Below are positions 1 through 6,444 of a stretch of 12,809 bases of DNA, piece after piece (the stretch's first letter is position 1; the number at the start of each line of letters is the position of its first letter). The notes under the pieces are model-generated. The model saw only the letters and a list, made by a program, of their open reading frames with translations. It was not told the origin of the DNA and did no database searches. Origin of the DNA: Desulfobacteraceae bacterium (GTDB lineage Bacteria > Desulfobacterota > Desulfobacteria > Desulfobacterales > ETH-SRB1); the NCBI GenBank assembly GCA_030638305.1, contig DAOWEW010000075.1, positions 1 to 12,809 on the forward strand, written 5' to 3'. The translations under genes and the position numbers were made by a program.

Positions 1-105
1 CACATCAATATATTCCACATCTTTACCGTTTTTTATATAGGCCTCACGAGCCGCTGTGGTAAAAGGTCAGGTATTCTTCCCAAAAATCAATACTTTTTCT
101 TCCAT
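1..105 (-). CDS. Selenocysteine-containing glutaredoxin-like protein (5' part, runs off left edge)
   Basis: Seen: a ribosome binding site (AGGAGAG, 8 nt spacing) precedes an ATG at 105-103. The frame reads MEEKVLIFGKNT, then TGA at 69-67, then PFTTAAREAYIKNG and KDVEYIDV to the window edge. Known: glutaredoxins and thioredoxin-fold relatives have a first beta strand, a CPxC/CPxT active site, a helix, and a second strand ending near EYIDV. The TGA sits exactly on the nucleophilic Cys, and the frame continues with a perfect glutaredoxin pattern after it. I therefore read it as selenocysteine, giving a UPFT active site (one redox residue, like monothiol glutaredoxins). Desulfobacterota are known to be rich in selenoproteins. 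Role inferred: thiol/selenol-dependent reduction of disulfides or glutathione/thiol adducts in the cytoplasm. Only 35 codons are visible. An automated caller would miss or truncate this gene at the UGA. Confidence 0.85.
28..69 (-). promoter_or_regulatory. Possible bacterial SECIS element at the UGA codon
   Basis: Immediately 3' of the UGA (69-67) the message can fold. UUUUA (64-60) can pair with UAAAA (35-31). CCAC (59-56) can pair with GUG-A-GG (47-42) with one bulged A. The apical loop is AGCGGCUC (55-48) with a G in its second position, as bacterial SECIS loops usually require. The stem has an internal asymmetry and was judged by eye, so the exact fold is uncertain. Its position inside the coding region just after UGA fits bacterial SelB-dependent recoding. 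Confidence 0.45.
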
Positions 106-140
106 GACTAATTCTCTCCTGAAAAACAAGTGTTACAATA

Positions 141-321
141 AGGGCTCGGTAAAAAATAACTTGGCATTTTTGCATACCGAATTCACCATCTCTTAAATAT
201 ATCTTCAAACACAAAAGTCCTCGAAATAGCTCGCTATTCCTGTGGCTTTGCTCAATCAGATCGATCAAATCTACGGCAAATTTGGGCGCAAATTCTACCA
301 AGTTATTTTTTACCGGGCCCT
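141..321. mobile_element. MITE-like element with 24-bp terminal inverted repeats
   Basis: The left end (141-164) begins AGGGCTCGGTAAAAAATAAC. The right end (298-321) is its reverse complement with a single mismatch (A/G) over 24 bp. The 181-bp interior is AT-rich and carries the near-palindrome GAAATAGCTCGCTATTCC at 223-240. It has no transposase. An 18-bp core identical to 223-240 recurs in inverse orientation at 6275-6292, and an end resembling the left terminus recurs at 11227. No convincing target-site duplication could be read. Folded as RNA it would form a long hairpin between the Lgt-like gene and the glutaredoxin gene, so it could also act as a terminator. Its right end supplies the TAG stop codon (322-320) of the Lgt-like gene. 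Confidence 0.75.
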
Positions 322-1372
322 AAATACGTTCTTTGATGACATGAAATGACAGCACGGCTTCGGTAACTTTGCTTTTTCCGGTGTGAAGAAAAATACCAAG
401 CCATAAAACCTGGAAAAAAATCATTATGGCCGGATGCCAGAGCGCCGTCATCCCCCGGATTATATCGCAGTTTGTCGCTACGGCATCCTTAAAAACAAAG
501 GTCAGACCAACAGCGTAAATAACCCCGATTGCGGCCATCATTTGATATTTTGTGATTTTGCCGCTTCCCCTGTAATCTGCCCTTAAAAACTCTGAAATTA
601 CACGCCAGATCTGAGTTGCCATGACAGTCAGCAAGAATGCCTCGGGCTGCTTGTCATTTAAAAACAGGGCAATCCCGACCAACCCGGTTAAACAGCATAT
701 CAGCGCTGTAAAGGCCGGGACAGGAACGATTCTTTTTCCGTCCAGCCCGTCCGCGTAGGAAATCTTTTTGGTTGCACCGTAATATACAAAGCAAAAACGC
801 TTCAGGAGCTTTTGGAAAAACGGCGTCAGGCCTGCAACAGGTTTGCCGTAACAACAGCCGAAACTGATGCAGGCCAGCCGGCCAACACCTTCGCCAAAAG
901 CATAAGCAATGCCGATGGCGGCCAGAACAGTCATCACTGGCAGATGTATCTCATTCCAGGGTTTGATAATATACCGGACTAAAAGCAACAGCCATGGAAT
1001 AAGCAAAAGACCGACAAAAAAAGCCCCGCCAACACTAAAGGTAAAGGTTTTATGTTCCACCCACCTTGCAATCAACCCGGATGCCGGCACGCAAATGGAA
1101 AAAACCATTGCTGTGACAAGAAAAATGATCGGGGTCTGGAGCCCCGCTGAAATCAGAAGGACAAAAAACAGAATCGCAGCAAAAACACAGGCATTGGCTA
1201 TTAACAGGCCGTAATAGGTAAAATTCACCCCCTGCCAGTTGCCGTCCGCCAGTTTGATCCGGGGAACTGCACCGAATATCTGCCATCGCTCCTGCGGCAG
1301 ATGCCTGAAGCTCCAGCAGAACAAAAGGCCTATCAGTCCTGTTAGGCATAGAATAAAAACAAAGTTTGCCAT
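320..1372 (-). CDS. Lgt-like (prolipoprotein diacylglyceryl transferase family) membrane protein
   Basis: This is a polytopic membrane protein of about 350 residues with roughly seven hydrophobic segments. Family marks seen: a YYG motif near the second membrane segment; SVGG near 114-116 where Lgt has a His-Gly-Gly; then VGRLACISFGCCYGKP near 163-178 in place of the Lgt signature GRxGNFxN; and RVISEFLR near 257-264, matching the conserved late Arg-Glu region. The GCCYGK variant is known from Lgt-family paralogs distinct from housekeeping Lgt. Canonical Lgt moves diacylglycerol from phosphatidylglycerol to a lipobox cysteine. Here the essential-looking His and Asn positions are changed, so the substrate may differ. 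I chose the ATG at 1372 because GAGGGG lies 11 nt upstream; the GTG at 1384 touches that site. It is the last gene of the operon, 34 bp after the decarboxylase. The TAG stop comes from the adjoining MITE-like element, so the C-terminus may have been altered by that insertion. Confidence 0.75.
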   Translation of the reverse strand: MANFVFILCLTGLIGLLFCWSFRHLPQERWQIFGAVPRIKLADGNWQGVNFTYYGLLIANACVFAAILFFVLLISAGLQTPIIFLVTAMVFSICVPASGLIARWVEHKTFTFSVGGAFFVGLLLIPWLLLLVRYIIKPWNEIHLPVMTVLAAIGIAYAFGEGVGRLACISFGCCYGKPVAGLTPFFQKLLKRFCFVYYGATKKISYADGLDGKRIVPVPAFTALICCLTGLVGIALFLNDKQPEAFLLTVMATQIWRVISEFLRADYRGSGKITKYQMMAAIGVIYAVGLTFVFKDAVATNCDIIRGMTALWHPAIMIFFQVLWLGIFLHTGKSKVTEAVLSFHVIKERI

Positions 1373-1394
1373 TGTTCTTTTCACCCCTCAAAAA

Positions 1395-1410
1395 AACCGT
1401 GAACCGTTAC
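1395..1410 (-). repeat. Copy of a 16-17 bp interspersed repeat at the decarboxylase stop codon
   Basis: On the minus strand this reads GTAACGGTTCACGGTT. Close copies occur at 5979-5995 (plus strand) and 6028-6044 (minus strand). The decarboxylase stop codon TAA (1409-1407) lies inside this copy, so the end of that gene appears to have been shaped by the repeat. Confidence 0.6.
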
Positions 1411-2432
1411 CTACGTCGCGCCACGGACGAACGGACGAAGACTTCAGTCTCTATTAGAGGTTTCTGAAACCCGCTTACAAAACGGCTCTGCACCTCACGC
1501 CTATGCAGATTGGCCACAATATCCGCATCAAAAAAGATCCGGTTCTTCTGGAAAAGGAGCACATCAACCGAACTGCCGGGCAGATAAAGGCTCTTTGGCT
1601 GTCCCTTGACCAGTTGCATATGCGGTTTGACCGGCACAGGATCATCATATCGGCATTCGCTGTAGCACTGGGAAATACCGCCGATCATCAGGGCAACGAT
1701 TTCAATCATCGCCACAAGTCCGATACGGCTGCCTCCTTCGACATCGGTATTAATTACAGTAATCACGCGTTTGTTTCTGGAATAAGGAGTTACTTCGGAA
1801 ATGACCGCACACGGATTGCATGAATGGCAACAACCTGGAATTTCATAAATATCAGCCACCGTGCCCGTCACCGGCACGTGATTGTAGTGATACTTTTCAG
1901 GAGTCAGCCGGAAAACTGCAAAATCCCCGCCTTCAAACGCTTTGAGCCAGGCCTTCCGGTCTGCTCCAAGCAGGTCTTCGAAGCTGAAAAACTTCTCTTT
2001 GATAAAGAGGAGATTATCCCGGGCCAGGGAGCCGGCCAGCATTTTTGCATCTGCCGGCGATACAACGACAGCGTCATCTTCAGGCATGGGTCGGCAGTGC
2101 CAATACTTGATCTGCCGTTCGAATATTTTTCCGGCGGTGTTAAGCCTTGATACAGGCTCAACGCATTCGTTAAGATCAACCCCGAGTTCGCTCAACAGAT
2201 TTTGGCCTCCTGTCAACCTTGCGCCCAAGGGCAGATTGTAATTGATAAAAGCCAGTATTCCCGATATCCGTAACGAAGTCAGTGCCCGATACAAAACCGG
2301 CGATCTTTCCCGCACATCGGAGTAAATCATATTGATCAGACGGTCGCAGAAAAATCTTTCCGTGCGGACATCACCGGAGACACGCTCAATATACTGGTGG
2401 GACATTGTGCATGATATGCCGTAATTACTCAT
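1407..2432 (-). CDS. Phosphatidylserine decarboxylase-like proenzyme
   Basis: 341 residues. It belongs to the family that decarboxylates phosphatidylserine to phosphatidylethanolamine at the membrane using a self-made pyruvoyl group. Seen: an N-terminal QYIERVSGDVRTE segment; VVSPADAK (122-130) with the Asp of the processing triad; YHYNHVPVTG (181-190) with the His that would complete it; a hydrophobic MIEIVALMIGGIS region; then KGQPKSLYLPGSSVDVLLF with the self-cleavage motif LPGSS at 284-288. The usual LGST/GGST is replaced by GSS, and a Ser is still present at the cleavage position. The start at 2432 overlaps the upstream gene by 8 nt; an ATG at 2474 is possible but would overlap by 50 nt. 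The C-terminal tail (VFVRSSVARRR) reads into an interspersed repeat that contains the stop codon. The substrate could be another amino-phospholipid rather than phosphatidylserine. Confidence 0.85.
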   Translation of the reverse strand: MSNYGISCTMSHQYIERVSGDVRTERFFCDRLINMIYSDVRERSPVLYRALTSLRISGILAFINYNLPLGARLTGGQNLLSELGVDLNECVEPVSRLNTAGKIFERQIKYWHCRPMPEDDAVVVSPADAKMLAGSLARDNLLFIKEKFFSFEDLLGADRKAWLKAFEGGDFAVFRLTPEKYHYNHVPVTGTVADIYEIPGCCHSCNPCAVISEVTPYSRNKRVITVINTDVEGGSRIGLVAMIEIVALMIGGISQCYSECRYDDPVPVKPHMQLVKGQPKSLYLPGSSVDVLLFQKNRIFFDADIVANLHRREVQSRFVSGFQKPLIETEVFVRSSVARRR

Positions 2433-4848
2433 GATTTGCCTGGTCGCATTGCTGATTAAGCTGATAAAATACAAGCAGCATCAGGTGAATGAGCTGTTCC
2501 AGTAATTTTGATGACAATGTTTCGTTAAGAACCGCTTTTTCACTTTTAGCCAGAAAATCCGCAGCATTTCTGCCGTTTAGAATCCTCAACAAAGCCTTAT
2601 TGTAAACTCCTCCACGCCAGTTAGTCCAGGAATCAAGCTTTTTCAGTGCGCAGGCAAAAAGATCGAGTCCTTCCTGAATGTGCTTTTTCTTTAACACTTC
2701 ACGGTAATATTTTTCCGCAGCGAGGTTGAATTCGTCAGCGGTAAGCTGTGTGGAATGTTTTGCCGAAGCGCTGTCCAGAATTTTCCGGGTAAGACGACCG
2801 GCAGCAGAAAACTCTTCAGGCTCGTTTATACGCCGTTCAAGGTCGTTGAGCGTTTCTTCGAGATGCATCATTTTTACCAGATCTTTTGCATCCTCACGGA
2901 TAACACGCAAAAGAGCCCTGCGGTATTCGATGTTATGCACCCGCAAAAAACCGGCATAACGCCGGCTTCCTCTGATGTTCTGTGTTTGGCGCAAAATTTT
3001 TTCCATAAACTGATTTCCGGTTGATTTGTGCACAAAAAAAGTTGGTATGCCGATGGCGGCCCCGAAAAAAATCTGGCGGCGTTCACTCTCTACGGTTGGA
3101 TCATCGGGAATATGCGCATGGAAAACCTGCCGCTGAAAAATATATTTGTAAGCCAGAGCCGTTATCAGCAACTGCAGGTTTACGGCCTGGGCCATATCGT
3201 CCATAAACCTGTTAAAAAGGCTGTAATAACGTCCTTCAAAGCCGGAAAAACCAATAGTGTCGAAAACTCTTAATCGATACAGCATATACAGCGGCATATC
3301 CCGATGGAAAACACCCATGGAGGCAAGATCATCCTTAAGCTTTTGTTCACTGCCGGGCCGTCCGTCAATGGCCGGACTCTCGTCGGTACTCAGCAGGGCC
3401 ACAGGGTAGTTGATCAGCCTGAAATCACGCACATAATCACCTTTCAAACACAAAAAACGGCTGACAGCGCTATCAAGCGATTCAGGTCCAAACGGAGTCA
3501 TGGAATAGCCGAAAAACTTCATGCCGGCTTTTTTCTTCCACCTCCGCCAGATCATTCTCAGGTGGGTGTAATCGAGTTCATGTGGCAGAAACCCTAAAAC
3601 TTTCTCTGGATGAAAATCCTGAAAATCAAGACGGTAGGGAGCTGCTGAATAGGCGCCGACAAACAGCGGAAGAAAATGCTCGCAGATCTTGATCACGAGA
3701 TCACCGTAGTATTTCTCATCTGTTGCGGTAAATCCGGATTCAGGATTGCCAAGCAGGCGGGTCAGTTTGCGACTGCCCAGGCTGACGTGAATGCCGTTAT
3801 TTGCCAGGCTGATATTGGATGTATTCGGCAATACCACCAGATTATTTGTAATGATGCCGGCTTCCTTTAATTTAATCACTGCGTTGAGCTGGCTGCGAGA
3901 AAGAACCTCGTGGCATAATCCCATGTAACGGCGCTTAATCTCACCCTGATCCCATCCGGAAAGACATGGACTCATATATAGTTCCCTGTAAAAGGCATCA
4001 GGAATCAATTCGTTCAATTGCCTCTGGCGAACTGGCGGATGGGGCGCAAAATAGGTCTGAACCTGTTGGCCGCTGTCAAAAAGTCCAAATCGACGGTTTG
4101 CGTATTGGATTAGAAACTGGGACAAAAGAAATCGCAACGATGTTTCACCTGCAATCCCTTTCCCCATCTGATGATCGGGTGTCATTGGAACAGGGCAGAA
4201 TGAATGCGTCTCGGGCGAAGTATTATCGTTGAGAAAATGACCCATCATTTTCTCTCCGGCAGCCCTGATAAGGGGATCAATGTCCTTTTTGCCGATTGCA
4301 TTGGCCAGCGACAGTTTCAGCAAATAACTCACCGGTAATCTTAAATATTCAACCCCGCTGATTGTAAGGACAAACCGCTTTGCATCGCGCCGTAACCGGC
4401 TGTCAACCTTTCGTTTATCAGCCTGAATATCCCTTGCAAAAACAGCGTTGGCGTATTCGCATAAAATATGACGCGGCAGCCGTACCCAGCTATGCTCCCA
4501 CACCATGTCGGCATTGGCCAGATAGTCTTCAATATCCCTGACCAGCCTCCGTGGCGATTCTCCTGTTGCCGCGCGTTTGACGATATTTCGATAATAAGAG
4601 GATTGTTTGATTGCAATGGCCAGATCAACATCGTCTTTGCTTCCGCAAACTACGGTTTGCAATTCGGTTTCCGATCCTGCCGTCACGTCATCAGCAGAAA
4701 ACGGAAGTAATTCGATTAACGCTTCGCCTGAAGTCTGGGACATTCCCAAAAGACTCATGATTTTCAGCAGACCGGAAGGCCTGTCTGGCGCGTTCGTACG
4801 CTTTTGAACAGATTTGGAATAAACGATCGGCATGCGTATAGCAGTCAT
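2425..4848 (-). CDS. Large conserved-looking protein of unknown function (807 aa)
   Basis: I do not recognise the family. The frame is open for 807 codons and has the composition of a soluble or peripheral protein, rich in Arg, Lys and aromatic residues. There is no signal peptide and no clear transmembrane helix. Segments that look conserved by composition are the EYLRLPVSYLLKLSLANAIG stretch (about 168-187), the AAPYRLDFQDFHPEKVLGF and HELDYTH region near 404-430, and MPLYMLYRLRVFDTIGFSGF near 525-545. A charged, probably helical C-terminal third (about 650-807) ends in a Leu-rich stretch. I looked for acyltransferase HX4D, Walker, radical-SAM and glycosyltransferase motifs and found none. 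The start at 4848 lies 19 bp after the MBL-fold gene, and the stop overlaps the decarboxylase start, so translation is probably coupled. Its place between a hydrolase and two lipid-enzyme families suggests lipid or cell-envelope chemistry; that is inference only. Confidence 0.85.
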   Translation of the reverse strand: MTAIRMPIVYSKSVQKRTNAPDRPSGLLKIMSLLGMSQTSGEALIELLPFSADDVTAGSETELQTVVCGSKDDVDLAIAIKQSSYYRNIVKRAATGESPRRLVRDIEDYLANADMVWEHSWVRLPRHILCEYANAVFARDIQADKRKVDSRLRRDAKRFVLTISGVEYLRLPVSYLLKLSLANAIGKKDIDPLIRAAGEKMMGHFLNDNTSPETHSFCPVPMTPDHQMGKGIAGETSLRFLLSQFLIQYANRRFGLFDSGQQVQTYFAPHPPVRQRQLNELIPDAFYRELYMSPCLSGWDQGEIKRRYMGLCHEVLSRSQLNAVIKLKEAGIITNNLVVLPNTSNISLANNGIHVSLGSRKLTRLLGNPESGFTATDEKYYGDLVIKICEHFLPLFVGAYSAAPYRLDFQDFHPEKVLGFLPHELDYTHLRMIWRRWKKKAGMKFFGYSMTPFGPESLDSAVSRFLCLKGDYVRDFRLINYPVALLSTDESPAIDGRPGSEQKLKDDLASMGVFHRDMPLYMLYRLRVFDTIGFSGFEGRYYSLFNRFMDDMAQAVNLQLLITALAYKYIFQRQVFHAHIPDDPTVESERRQIFFGAAIGIPTFFVHKSTGNQFMEKILRQTQNIRGSRRYAGFLRVHNIEYRRALLRVIREDAKDLVKMMHLEETLNDLERRINEPEEFSAAGRLTRKILDSASAKHSTQLTADEFNLAAEKYYREVLKKKHIQEGLDLFACALKKLDSWTNWRGGVYNKALLRILNGRNAADFLAKSEKAVLNETLSSKLLEQLIHLMLLVFYQLNQQCDQANHE

Positions 4849-4867
4849 ACTTTACCCATCAGCTCTG

Positions 4868-5608
4868 TTAGCATTCAGCTAAAATCTCGGGGACCTCCCG
4901 AAAATCGGTAATCTCTACTTCCTCCTCATCCCTCAAAAGCGCCCTGGCATTCAGGATTGCTTTTTGCATATCCTCTTCCGGACTCTTTGAGATCTTACCG
5001 TGTCCGGGATAGAACTCGTTTATTTTTCTGGTCGCAAGGTGGCTGATGGAATCAATATAATCACCCACACTTCCTGATTCACCAATATAAGAAAGTGTTC
5101 CCCCTGCAAAAACAGTATCCCCTGTAAATAGGATTTTCCGGGCGGGTTCATAGATACATATTGATCCTGAGGTATGTCCCGGGGTATGTATAATATTAAG
5201 ACTGTAGTTGCCCAAATCGAATCGACTCTTACTTTCCAGCCAGAGATGAACTCTCAGGGATGGCTCGTTGAGATCGCCGGATTTATACATGGTAACGTAT
5301 CTGTCCTCTACGGTAATTTTGGTAGCAGCAAAACGATGGGCAGCAATCAGGGCATAATCCTGGAAATAACGATTAGCCCCGATATGGTCAAAATGCTCAT
5401 GGGTATTGATTACTATATCAATATCCCTGATCTTGAGCCCCAGCATAAGTAAAGATTTTTGCAATTTTGAAAAATTGTTATCCACTCCTGAATCAATCAG
5501 GATATTTTTATAATCTCCTCTGATCAGGTAGCTGTGACTGCTGGTGCCCTCTCCCTTGAGCCGGAAAATGTTGGGCTGCAATTCTATTATCCGGTCATCT
5601 TTTACCAT
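4868..5608 (-). CDS. Metallo-beta-lactamase-fold hydrolase
   Basis: 246 residues. The complete metal-binding set of the superfamily is visible: THEHFDH at 69-75 (His70, His72, Asp74, His75), His145 in HTPGHTSGS, Asp164 in FTGDTVF and His203 in YPGHG. This is the glyoxalase II / general MBL pattern for a dinuclear metal site. Substrate cannot be read; thioesters, phosphodiesters or lactones are all possible for this fold. The protein is cytoplasmic, with no signal peptide. I chose the ATG at 5608, preceded by GGAGA with 4-nt spacing; an ATG further upstream at 5686 would add 26 residues inside the preceding gene. The start overlaps the STAS gene by 14 nt. It is the second gene of the operon. 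Confidence 0.9.
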   Translation of the reverse strand: MVKDDRIIELQPNIFRLKGEGTSSHSYLIRGDYKNILIDSGVDNNFSKLQKSLLMLGLKIRDIDIVINTHEHFDHIGANRYFQDYALIAAHRFAATKITVEDRYVTMYKSGDLNEPSLRVHLWLESKSRFDLGNYSLNIIHTPGHTSGSICIYEPARKILFTGDTVFAGGTLSYIGESGSVGDYIDSISHLATRKINEFYPGHGKISKSPEEDMQKAILNARALLRDEEEVEITDFREVPEILAEC

Positions 5609-5951
5609 AATTTCTCCATTCACTCTTTTTTGCGCCTTCTTCATCCTCACAGATATTAAAAAACTGATCCATGCGATTTTCCTCAAAATAGTTTAGTATA
5701 TCCGGTCTCAAGGAACATAACTTCAAACATCCTCCGAGAAGGTCGATCTCCTTTCTCATACAGTTTAAAACTCCCAGCAGGGCAATTGGTTCAAACTTTT
5801 CTAACTTCTTGAGATCCATAATTACCCTTATGCCTCTTTCCTTGAAATAAGAAGAAAGAATACTTTTGACCTGAAGGGCCTCATTCTTTTTGGGTTGACC
5901 TGAAATTTTTAAAATAAAAAAATCATTATCCTTTACTATATGATATTTCAT
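5595..5951 (-). CDS. STAS-domain (anti-anti-sigma factor-like) protein
   Basis: 118 residues, the size of a single STAS domain. Seen: a central strand IRVIMDLKKLEKFEPIALLG (41-60) followed by an amphipathic helix (VLNCMRKEIDLLGG), strand CLKLCSL, helix DILNYFEENRMDQFF and a final NICEDEEGA, all matching the fold order. In phosphorylatable STAS proteins the loop after the second strand reads DSSG; here it is EPIA (54-57), so no Ser or Thr phosphorylation site is present. It may therefore be a constitutive binding or scaffold partner rather than a switch. It is the first gene of the operon. The ribosome binding site is weak (AGGA about 9 nt upstream). Its role in a lipid-related operon is unknown. 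Confidence 0.8.
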   Translation of the reverse strand: MKYHIVKDNDFFILKISGQPKKNEALQVKSILSSYFKERGIRVIMDLKKLEKFEPIALLGVLNCMRKEIDLLGGCLKLCSLRPDILNYFEENRMDQFFNICEDEEGAKKSEWRNYGKR

Positions 5952-5978
5952 AACTCGTTTGTCCTTTTTTGTTTATAT

Positions 5979-6044
5979 GTAACAGTTCACGGTTGTCGGA
6001 TTACAGTTTACAGTTTTATGTCTTGATCAACCGTGACCTGTTAC
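5979..6044. repeat. Long inverted repeat upstream of the STAS operon
   Basis: GTAACAGTTCACGGTTG (5979-5995) and CAACCGTGACCTGTTAC (6028-6044) are inverted repeats of 17 bp with one mismatch, separated by 32 bp. The same motif recurs at the end of the decarboxylase gene (1395-1410). The pair lies 28 to 93 bp upstream of the first operon gene, in the expected promoter region. A weak promoter-like pair (CCGACA, 16 bp, TATAAA on the minus strand) overlaps the proximal arm. It may be a repeat-family hairpin or a regulatory site. Confidence 0.65.
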
Positions 6045-6074
6045 GTTTGTCTTGATATTTATCGTAAATACTTA

Positions 6075-6224
6075 TTAAAACCTGATTAGTAATGAGTTAG
6101 AATTTGATGAATTCGGCTTTTGCGGAAAAGTCAGTGTTCGTTCGTATGGGTCATCCGCCTCCCACTGCCTTCTTTGATCAATGTTTTTTAGCTCAAAAGC
6201 CACGAAGGCCAAGCTTTGATTCAT
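6075..6224 (-). CDS. Possible 49-residue ORF in intergenic repeat DNA
   Basis: A short frame starts at ATG 6224 (MNQSLAFVAFELKNIDQRRQ) and ends with TAA at 6077-6075. An AGGGAG sits only one base before the ATG, too close for a normal ribosome binding site. No domain is recognised. A second open stretch, in another minus-strand frame just upstream (ending INEKIEEQELEKKR), nearly abuts it, which suggests decayed coding or repeat-borne sequence rather than a functional gene. Confidence 0.25.
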   Translation of the reverse strand: MNQSLAFVAFELKNIDQRRQWEADDPYERTLTFPQKPNSSNSNSLLIRF

Positions 6225-6274
6225 GCTCCCTATCTTTTTTTCTCAAGTTCTTGTTCTTCGATCTTTTCGTTGAT

Positions 6275-6374
6275 GGAATAGCGAGCTATTTCAATATTTT
6301 TGGGATTTGAGATCGGACAAAGGCGATCTGAAGCTGTGATGCATAGTTGAAAAAGTTATTTCGTCCACGTTCCT
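6275..6374 (+). repeat. Half of a diverged MITE-like element
   Basis: It starts with GGAATAGCGAGCTATTTC (6275-6292), an exact 18-bp match to the reverse complement of 223-240 in the MITE-like element at 141-321. The following 80 bp keep the same layout (a TTTGAGAT segment, a GCATAGTTG segment, then AAGTTATTT and a terminal TTCCT) though most bases differ. The left half with its terminal repeat is not found, so this is a broken or very diverged copy. Confidence 0.5.
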
Positions 6375-6377
6375 AAG

Positions 6378-6400
6378 TCAAATTATCTGTGATAATTTGG
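6378..6400. other. AT-rich hairpin downstream of the beta-propeller gene
   Basis: CAAATTAT (6379-6386), a CTGTG loop and ATAATTTG (6392-6399) form a perfect 8-bp stem about 45 bp past the stop codon of the propeller gene. No U-run follows on the minus strand, so it is not a typical intrinsic terminator, but it may stabilise the 3' end of the transcript. Confidence 0.35.
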
Positions 6401-6444
6401 AAAAAGCCCCAAATAAAATGGAATCAAAAACGAAATCCTTTTTT

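Noticed and set aside
67..69. TGA as a plain nonsense mutation or sequencing error in a glutaredoxin pseudogene
   Set aside because: It replaces exactly the catalytic Cys while the rest of the frame stays intact, which fits selenocysteine better; not fully excluded.
44..301. 85-codon open frame on the minus strand
   Set aside because: It lies across the MITE-like element and into the glutaredoxin gene in a different frame; it has no ribosome binding site and is explained by the element.
2425..4848. Assignment of the 807-residue protein as a PlsB-type glycerol-3-phosphate acyltransferase
   Set aside because: Length is similar and context is lipid-related, but the HX4D acyltransferase motif and its partner motifs are absent.
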